From assembly GCA_945917765.1 (NCBI GenBank), contig CAMEHU010000015.1, positions 1 to 39,788 on the forward strand: DNA of 39,788 nt. Reading direction: 5' to 3'. Source of the DNA: an uncultured Lachnospiraceae bacterium. GTDB lineage: Bacteria > Bacillota > Clostridia > TANB77 > CAG-508. A program made the translations under genes and the position numbers. Position 1 is the first letter of the stretch; the number at the start of each line of letters is the position of its first letter. This document shows, piece after piece, positions 34,146-39,788 of this stretch. The notes beneath the pieces were generated by a model. That model was not told where the DNA came from. It did not search any database and was given only the letters and a program-made list of their open reading frames with translations.

Positions 34146-35672
34146 ATGCTTATTACTGAATTAAACTTAACTCAGAAACGGGCATTAGCAAAAGATATTC
34201 GTCGTTGCATAGAGCCTGATAAAGCTAAAACAACACGAATTCTCAAAGAATCCGAACTCCGCAAGTTTTTATCAAAGGAAAAATCTATCTCATTTTTAGG
34301 TATTTCAGAAATAATTTCAACTTTAAAAACTAATTATTCTGAAAAAACAATCAAAAGACTGATTTCAAAAGTTCAGCCTTCTATTGTATGGGATACTTGC
34401 CTTTGCAAACTTCCAGTTCAGGACATCGAAGATATGCTTTATAATAGCAAAAAAGACATAATTATTACAACAGCTGTTGTAGACGAAATTATGAAACTGG
34501 CTCAAAATTGGTCTGCCACTAATAATTGTTTAATTGCACATAGGTTCTTGTACAAAATTTTTGAAGATTCAGATTCTGAATTTTGTTCAATCGTTGATGT
34601 TCCAAGAACATCATATGTAGATGACCAGTTACTCAATTTTTGCCAAATCAATAATTATGAGTTATATACTTATGATTATGTTATGGGTCTTAGAGCCCGG
34701 GCAAGAAAAATAAATGTAACTATTTTTACAAATGCAGACTCTGATTCCCTAGTTTCATACACTCCAAATCCTACTGGAAAAAACATTTTATTAAGTGAAG
34801 ATTTACTTGATAACGTAACTTTTACGGAAATTTTATCAGTTGCTGAATCTCTTCAAGCAAATAAATTTATAATACCATATGATTTTATTGAAAAGCTTGA
34901 AGATCCAATTTTAAAATGTCGTTTCAGGGATTTTATCAGATTTTTAGTGAATGATAAAACAAATCGTTATGCAATTTACTCTTCTGCTGATGAAAAATTC
35001 GATTTGGAGCATCTTAGTGCATTTACTGAGAAAAATAATTGTATTATTCTTTCTTCAGATGTACATGCTTGTGCTTCATATAAAATGAATTATATTCCGT
35101 ATAAGCTTGTTTTTTCAACTGCTTTTAAAGATTTAATTGATGCTGCTGAATACGATGATATTACTAATTCTACTGATATACTCAAGATTGATAGTAATAT
35201 TTCTGCATCAGACGCTGATTTAGATTTTAGCAATTCTCTTGAAGTTGCAATAAACTCTGAAAATTCAAGCAAAGATATAGTTGAACCTATTCATATAGAA
35301 AATGAGTCAGACAATTCGAGTACTTCTTTAGCGATTTTATCAAAAGAACTTATTCCGCACTACAGCCCTAACAAGCACAAAATCTCAGTTAAAAATTTAG
35401 CCCCAAATGAACAAATTTGGGTACTAGACAGTTCTGGAAAAGAGATTACGCCAAACTTTAAATCTGGTTACAAAGTATATCCTGGATACACAGTTATTTA
35501 TGCTGTAAACAACCTTAGACAGTATTATAGAATAAATGTATACAAAGTTGTTAATTTTTGTAAAACTAATTACAGCACTGTACTTTTTTCAGAATACTTT
35601 AGTAAAGAAGATGTTAATAATATTACAACAGAATGGAGGAGTTTCGCTAAAAGAGCAATAGTTTTAACTTAA
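34146..35672 (+). CDS. Large protein with two PIN-like domains
   Basis: The first PIN-like domain (about 78-195) of this 508-aa protein keeps the acidic set: Asp83 in SIVWDTC, Glu114 in VVDEIMKL, Asp159/160 in SYVDDQLL and Asp177 in YTYDY. These are the metal ligands of PIN ribonucleases. A second similar domain (about 210-335) has degenerate ligands but keeps LSSD and ELxD-like acids. An N-terminal helical region (1-75) precedes them, then a Ser/Asp-rich linker and a C-terminal beta-rich domain (about 415-508). The frame extends to 34101, but AAGGAGG before 34146 sets the start. There is no antitoxin-like partner, so it may be a housekeeping nuclease rather than a VapC toxin. Confidence 0.62.
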   Translation: MLITELNLTQKRALAKDIRRCIEPDKAKTTRILKESELRKFLSKEKSISFLGISEIISTLKTNYSEKTIKRLISKVQPSIVWDTCLCKLPVQDIEDMLYNSKKDIIITTAVVDEIMKLAQNWSATNNCLIAHRFLYKIFEDSDSEFCSIVDVPRTSYVDDQLLNFCQINNYELYTYDYVMGLRARARKINVTIFTNADSDSLVSYTPNPTGKNILLSEDLLDNVTFTEILSVAESLQANKFIIPYDFIEKLEDPILKCRFRDFIRFLVNDKTNRYAIYSSADEKFDLEHLSAFTEKNNCIILSSDVHACASYKMNYIPYKLVFSTAFKDLIDAAEYDDITNSTDILKIDSNISASDADLDFSNSLEVAINSENSSKDIVEPIHIENESDNSSTSLAILSKELIPHYSPNKHKISVKNLAPNEQIWVLDSSGKEITPNFKSGYKVYPGYTVIYAVNNLRQYYRINVYKVVNFCKTNYSTVLFSEYFSKEDVNNITTEWRSFAKRAIVLT

Positions 35673-35701
35673 ATTTAATAGTCAAGATTTAAAAACCTTC
35701 A

Positions 35702-35732
35702 AAAGCACATTGTATTAATTACAATGTGCTTT
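35702..35732 (+). terminator. Intrinsic terminator of the PIN-like gene
   Basis: AAAGCACATTGTA pairs perfectly with TACAATGTGCTTT around a 5-base loop, 29 bases past the stop. Confidence 0.88.
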
Positions 35733-35793
35733 CTATTTATAATTAAATAAATAATAAAAATCAAATTTATTAATTAACAGAGTGTTTTATAAT

Positions 35794-35830
35794 AAAAAAA
35801 TAACACAATTGATAAATTGTGTTATTTTTT
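35794..35830 (-). terminator. Intrinsic terminator of rpmF
   Basis: AATAACACAATT pairs with AATTGTGTTATT around GATA, followed on the minus strand by an A/T-rich run; it ends one base before the rpmF stop codon. Confidence 0.85.
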
Positions 35831-35831
35831 A

Positions 35832-36017
35832 TTATTCAGCTTCATTTACAGAAACTACTTGTTCTCCATTATAATATCCGCAACTTGGGCAAGCTCTGTG
35901 TTGCATCATCATTTCATGACAATGTGGACATTCTACTAAGTTTTTAGCTTTTAATTGCCATGTTGATCTTTTTAAATGTGTTCTTGCTTTTGACCATCTT
36001 CTTTTTGGTTGTGCCAT
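35832..36017 (-). CDS. rpmF: Ribosomal protein bL32
   Basis: The 61-aa large-subunit protein starts MAQPKRRWSKARTHLKRS. It holds the zinc-binding set CPHC...CPSC (the Cys-plus form). AGGGAGG precedes the ATG. The usual neighbours yceD and plsX are not present; the AbiE genes lie upstream instead. Confidence 0.97.
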   Translation of the reverse strand: MAQPKRRWSKARTHLKRSTWQLKAKNLVECPHCHEMMMQHRACPSCGYYNGEQVVSVNEAE

Positions 36018-36145
36018 GTTAATTCCCTCCTTATGTCTTTAGAATTTGTATATTTCTATTATTATTAATTTATACCTTTTTAATGTCACTTTAAGATTAT
36101 ACTAGGGTTTGTTAAATTTGTCAATAGGTGGATTGGATTTTTTTA

Positions 36146-37012
36146 TTAAACTTTAACTTTATCAGAATATCTATCATATATTTTTCCAACTTTTTCTATA
36201 CTTTCCATCAACTCATCATATTCAATTTCTCTAGCATAAAAATATGTTTTTTTATATACCTTCCAACGTTTTTTCATATCATCATCATTTTTTAATAATT
36301 CCAAAGTGTTTTTCCAATCTTTTATTAAATGTAATGATTCTCTATGTTCTGCTGTTAAATTAATTGCAACTGTTAAAAGTTTTTTATTTATGTTTTCATC
36401 TTGAGTATTTATTAGCATATATACATCATAAAAATCCCTTATTCTTGTTCCTGTAATACCTCTTTTTATAACCGCTTCAAATTTTTCTGATAATATTGTT
36501 TCTATATTATATGACCATACTGGAATTTTCCTGTCTTCTAACATCAAGTTGTAATCATATTCAATTTCCTTATATGTAATCGCATCTCCTGTAGTAATAT
36601 CAATTTTAAATATTACTGGCATTGCATTTTTGAATTTTGCTTCAAAAGTTGCTCTATAGCCATTATAATCATCGTCTTCTCTTATCAATTCAATTTTATT
36701 CATTTTAAATGTAATGTCATCATCTAGTTCAATAGCACATATTTCATTTAGAATTTTAGTAGCATTCTCTTCTGTAAGTTCAAATCCTTTTACTGTTGTA
36801 TCCATGTCCATTGTTGATCTACTTGACATTCCTAAAATTGCTGATATTAGCATTCCACCTTTCAAAATAAAATTATCTTTATATTGTGAAATTGCTATTC
36901 TTTCCAATAATCGCTCTAACATATATACTTGTAAAACTGCCTGTGGTGCTACTTTCTTTTCCTTTGATAAGTTGTTTATTTTTGCTTTAAAACTCATTAC
37001 ATTTCCTTGCAT
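36146..37012 (-). CDS. abiEii: AbiEii-type nucleotidyltransferase toxin
   Basis: AbiEii toxins are nucleotidyltransferases of type IV toxin-antitoxin and abortive-infection systems. This 288-aa protein has the family signature ILKGGMLISAI (Lys51-Gly53) and the metal-binding pair in STMDMD (Asp69, Asp71), with TGTRIRDFYDVYML near 200. An upstream in-frame ATG at 37066 lacks a ribosome binding site, whereas CGGAGG precedes 37012. The antitoxin gene is upstream, but separated by 145 bases and a terminator-like hairpin, instead of the usual overlap. It would block growth, probably by modifying tRNA, when the antitoxin fails. Confidence 0.92.
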   Translation of the reverse strand: MQGNVMSFKAKINNLSKEKKVAPQAVLQVYMLERLLERIAISQYKDNFILKGGMLISAILGMSSRSTMDMDTTVKGFELTEENATKILNEICAIELDDDITFKMNKIELIREDDDYNGYRATFEAKFKNAMPVIFKIDITTGDAITYKEIEYDYNLMLEDRKIPVWSYNIETILSEKFEAVIKRGITGTRIRDFYDVYMLINTQDENINKKLLTVAINLTAEHRESLHLIKDWKNTLELLKNDDDMKKRWKVYKKTYFYAREIEYDELMESIEKVGKIYDRYSDKVKV

Positions 37013-37108
37013 GTTTTTTCCTCCGTTTATTGTACTTATTATTATTTCATTTGTTATTAAAAACATTATATATCAATTTATAAAAAATGCAACATAAAAA
37101 CAAAAAAT

Positions 37109-37143
37109 AACTGCTTTGTTATTCATACTCTTACAAAGCAGTT
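37109..37143. terminator. Terminator-like hairpin between antitoxin and toxin genes
   Basis: AACTGCTTTGT (37109-37119) pairs perfectly with ACAAAGCAGTT (37133-37143). The minus strand continues ATTTTTTG after the stem and the plus strand GTTTTTTTA, so both directions could terminate. It may lower toxin transcription relative to antitoxin. Confidence 0.75.
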
Positions 37144-37157
37144 GTTTTTTTATTTAA

Positions 37158-37742
37158 TTATCCTAATACTTCCAAATACATCTTCAAAATTTTTAGAATA
37201 TTAAATTCCTTTGCATACTTATATAATAAATTTAAATTCTTATCATTTCGTTTTATATATTCTTTTAAAGCTGTATTAAATATTTGTGAATCAATTTTAT
37301 TTCTGTCTCTGATAATATCACATATAGTTCTTTCCATATTATATAATCTTATTGTAGTTCCATCTCCTAATTCTTTTGTAGTTACACCTAACTCAAGCTT
37401 ATCTTTACTGATATAATGTGAATTAATCATATCATTTGAGATTCGAACATTACTTGGAAATGTCATATCTAATTCAAATGGAGTTCTATCTGTTAAATCA
37501 TAAAAATATAGCGCAGTATTATGGGAAAATATGCCAGATTTATATTGTTCGCCCATAATATAATATTCATTTATTTCTTTATCAGGTTTAACATACAACC
37601 CTCTAGATACCTTGATTATATATCCATCGTCAACTAATTGTTTTAAATATTGTCTGTGAATATTGCTTTCTTCAAGCATTTTAGTTGTAAGTATGCCATT
37701 ATTCTTTTCAATTAATTCTTTTATCATATCTGTTTTTGCCAT
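37158..37742 (-). CDS. abiEi: AbiEi-type antitoxin / transcriptional repressor
   Basis: The 194-aa protein has an N-terminal winged helix (about 1-55: MIKELIEKNNGILTTKMLE then YLKQLVDDGYIIKVSRGLYV, in parts) and a C-terminal antitoxin domain with SHNTALYFYDLTDR and MERTICDIIRDR, as in AbiEi. The wing binds the operon's own operators, and the C-terminal part counters the toxin. The ATG at 37742 with GGAGGTGAG is preferred over 37775. Upstream lies a consensus promoter with two inverted repeats. Confidence 0.92.
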   Translation of the reverse strand: MAKTDMIKELIEKNNGILTTKMLEESNIHRQYLKQLVDDGYIIKVSRGLYVKPDKEINEYYIMGEQYKSGIFSHNTALYFYDLTDRTPFELDMTFPSNVRISNDMINSHYISKDKLELGVTTKELGDGTTIRLYNMERTICDIIRDRNKIDSQIFNTALKEYIKRNDKNLNLLYKYAKEFNILKILKMYLEVLG

Positions 37743-37767
37743 AATACTCACCTCCTCTTTGACTTTT

Positions 37768-37850
37768 AAATACATTTCGTATTTAAAACGTATTTATTTG
37801 TCAATTGACTTTCTAATACATATTATACACCATATGTATTTATTTGTCAA
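37768..37850 (-). promoter_or_regulatory. abiE promoter with two operator-like inverted repeats
   Basis: On the minus strand TTGACA (37850-37845) and TATAAT (37827-37822) are 17 bases apart. Inverted repeat 1, AATACATA/TATGTATT (37815-37840), covers the -10. Inverted repeat 2, AAATAC/GTATTT (37768-37784), lies downstream. A 15-base word TTGACAAATAAATAC occurs twice (37850-37836 and 37804-37790). Paired inverted repeats are the known mode of AbiEi autorepression. Confidence 0.78.
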
Positions 37851-37959
37851 ATAATGCTTCTATTATTCCATATTAATTATATTAACTAATGATTATAATT
37901 ATTCATCTTTTTGTGTCATTTTTGTAGTAATTGCATATACTACAATTGGAGGTATTTAT

Positions 37960-39788
37960 ATGTGTGGAATAGTAGGTTTTGTTAATTTAACAAAAGATAT
38001 ATCTAACAATGAAAGTATTATAACAACAATGAATGAATCTATAAAAAAACGAGGTCCAGATGAAGATGGCTATTATTATAGTAAACATGCTATCTTTGGA
38101 CATAAACGATTAATAGTCATAGACCCTGAAGGTGGAAAGCAACCGATGACTATAAAATATAACAATTGTACTTACTCTATTGTTTATAATGGTCAATTAT
38201 ATAATACTACTGAATTAAAGAATGAATTAACTCAAAATGGTTTTGAGTTTAAAACACATTCAGATACAGAAGTATTACTTAAAAGTTTTATATTATGGGG
38301 ATATGACGTTGTCAAAAAATTGAATGGAATTTATGGATTTGCAGTTTGGAATGAAAACAAACAAGAATTGTTTGTTGCAAGAGATCACTTTGGAGTTAAA
38401 CCTTTTTATTATACTGTATATGATAATAATTTTATATTTGCATCAGAGATAAAAGCGATTTTAGCCTTCCCTGGTGTTGAAGCAAAATTAGATAAGCAAG
38501 GAATCTGTGAGCTATTTGGACTTGGTCCAGCTCATACTCCGGGAACTGTTGCTTTTAAAAATATATTTGAATTAAAACCTGGTCACTTTGGAGTTTTTAA
38601 TTCAAGTGGATTACATTTAGAAAAATATTGGTCTTTAGTTAGTAAACCACATGAAGATAGCTTGAAAACAACTTGTGAAAAAACTAGATTTTTATTAGAG
38701 GACTCTATTAGAAGACAATTAGTATCTGATGTTCCATTATGTACCTTCTTGTCTGGCGGATTGGACTCTAGTATTATAACTTTATATACTGCTAATTATT
38801 GTAAGGATAAAAAATTAGGCAATTTGACTACCTATTCTGTAGATTACAAAGATAATGATAAAAACTTCGTTAAAACAGATTTTCAACCAAATTCTGACAA
38901 CTATTATATTGATATTATGAAAAACAAATTAGGAACTAATCACAAAGTTATTATGCTGGATACACCAGAACTAGCAACCGCATTAGAGGATGCAATGATT
39001 GCAAGAGATTTGCCTGGTATGGCAGATGTTGACTCTTCCCTACTTTTGTTCTGTCAAAAAGTTAAACCAGAAGCAACTGTTTCATTAACCGGTGAATGTT
39101 CAGATGAAATATTTGGCGGATATCCTTGGTTCTTTAGAGAAGATGCTTTAAATAGTGGAACTTTTCCTTGGTCTATTGCTTTATCAGAAAGGCAACAGTT
39201 ATTAAATCCTATAATTAGCGAAAAAGTTAATTTAAAAGAATATATTGATTTTAGATATTATGAAAGTTTAAAAGATGTTCAAATATTAGATGAAGATTCA
39301 ATGGAAACAGCCGAAAAAAGAAAAATATCTCATTTAACAATGAATTGGTTTATGCAAACTCTATTAGATCGTTCTGACAGAATGGCTATGTATAATGGTT
39401 TCGAACTTCGTGTTCCATTCTGTGATTATCGTTTAGCTGAATATGTATGGAATATTCCATGGGAAATGAAAGCTTTAAATGGGCGTGAAAAAGGATTGTT
39501 AAGATATATTATGAAAGACCTTCTTCCAGAAGAGATTGTTAATCGTAAAAAAAGTCCATATCCTAAGACATGGAATCCTACTTATCTTGCTTGTGTTAAG
39601 CAAATGCTTACAAAGATTATGACTGATAAAAATGCTCCTATAAATAATTTACTAAATAGAGAATATATTTTGGAAATACTTGCAACTGATGGGAAAGCAT
39701 TTACTAGACCTTGGTTTGGTCAACTTATGACTGGCCCTCAGCTTATGGCTTATTTGTGTCAGGTTAATATGTGGCTTGAAAAGTATCA
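37960..39788 (+). CDS. asnB: Asparagine synthase (glutamine-hydrolysing), partial
   Basis: The frame is open to the window edge (609 codons), so the stop is not seen. The N-terminal class II glutaminase starts MCGIVGF with nucleophile Cys2. RLIVIDPEGGKQPM, NGQLYN and SDTEVLL follow. The synthetase part has the ATP-pyrophosphatase loop FLSGGLDSS, GECSDEIFGGYPWF and DRSDRMAMYNGFELRVPF. It makes asparagine from aspartate, glutamine and ATP. TTGGAGG lies 7 bases before the ATG. Length is near the ~610-630 residues usual for this form, so little is missing. Confidence 0.96.
   Translation, partial: MCGIVGFVNLTKDISNNESIITTMNESIKKRGPDEDGYYYSKHAIFGHKRLIVIDPEGGKQPMTIKYNNCTYSIVYNGQLYNTTELKNELTQNGFEFKTHSDTEVLLKSFILWGYDVVKKLNGIYGFAVWNENKQELFVARDHFGVKPFYYTVYDNNFIFASEIKAILAFPGVEAKLDKQGICELFGLGPAHTPGTVAFKNIFELKPGHFGVFNSSGLHLEKYWSLVSKPHEDSLKTTCEKTRFLLEDSIRRQLVSDVPLCTFLSGGLDSSIITLYTANYCKDKKLGNLTTYSVDYKDNDKNFVKTDFQPNSDNYYIDIMKNKLGTNHKVIMLDTPELATALEDAMIARDLPGMADVDSSLLLFCQKVKPEATVSLTGECSDEIFGGYPWFFREDALNSGTFPWSIALSERQQLLNPIISEKVNLKEYIDFRYYESLKDVQILDEDSMETAEKRKISHLTMNWFMQTLLDRSDRMAMYNGFELRVPFCDYRLAEYVWNIPWEMKALNGREKGLLRYIMKDLLPEEIVNRKKSPYPKTWNPTYLACVKQMLTKIMTDKNAPINNLLNREYILEILATDGKAFTRPWFGQLMTGPQLMAYLCQVNMWLEKY

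Overview
The window comes from a very AT-rich, endospore-forming, fermentative Firmicute of the clostridial type. The grounds are strong AGGAGG-type ribosome binding sites, a dipicolinate synthase B gene, a pta-ackA acetate module, a Firmicute-type LexA (SOS) box, and a ruminococcal-style dockerin protein with a Thr-rich linker. A specific taxon cannot be named from the sequence alone, though an uncultured gut Clostridia lineage would fit. No tRNA, rRNA or CRISPR array was seen.

Layout. (1) 1-3465: the 3' tail of a probable group II intron, then a plus-strand operon of response regulator, ABC ATPase, ABC permease and histidine kinase, the plan of antimicrobial-peptide sensing and resistance modules. 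(2) 3494-10016: an accessory, decaying region. It has a chimeric copy of the uvrB 5' end, AT-rich non-coding DNA with two copies of a ~335-nt structured repeat around a short RhuM-like gene, a CsoR repressor with a desulforedoxin-like protein, a membrane-protein gene with a premature stop, a ParB-like gene broken by two frameshifts, and an Imm11-like gene. (3) 10180-12292: a Xer-type tyrosine recombinase, a LexA-controlled LysM (YneA-like) gene with a nonsense codon, and dpaB. (4) 12524-17828: pta, two tandem ackA paralogues and two small genes, threaded with GGGGAC palindromes and one 152-bp hairpin. (5) 17950-25208: an Asn-rich micro-protein, uvrA, a secreted dockerin/SH3-like protein and uvrB. 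(6) 25338-30927: a transglutaminase-like group, small secreted or anchored proteins, smpB, a lipoprotein and a zinc-ribbon protein. (7) 30992-36017: the der-plsY-gpsA housekeeping run, a tandem PIN-like protein and rpmF. (8) 36146-37850: an AbiE toxin-antitoxin pair. (9) 37960-end: asnB, cut by the window edge.

How the parts fit. Pta and the two acetate kinases convert acetyl-CoA to acetate with ATP yield. UvrA and UvrB are the damage-recognition core of excision repair, and a second repair-linked signal is the LexA box before the LysM gene. The heptamer GAAGCGG, identical to the published Staphylococcus aureus Chi site, occurs 14 times by eye count and is densest at 8.8-18.2 kb. Region 2 shows several independent inactivating changes, as expected of old mobile DNA; indel errors in the assembly remain an alternative for the frameshifts.

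The strongest candidates for something undescribed are the structured repeat pair around the RhuM-like gene, the GGGGAC palindrome family with interchangeable flanking words, the 152-bp hairpin between the ackA genes, and the tandem PIN-like protein.
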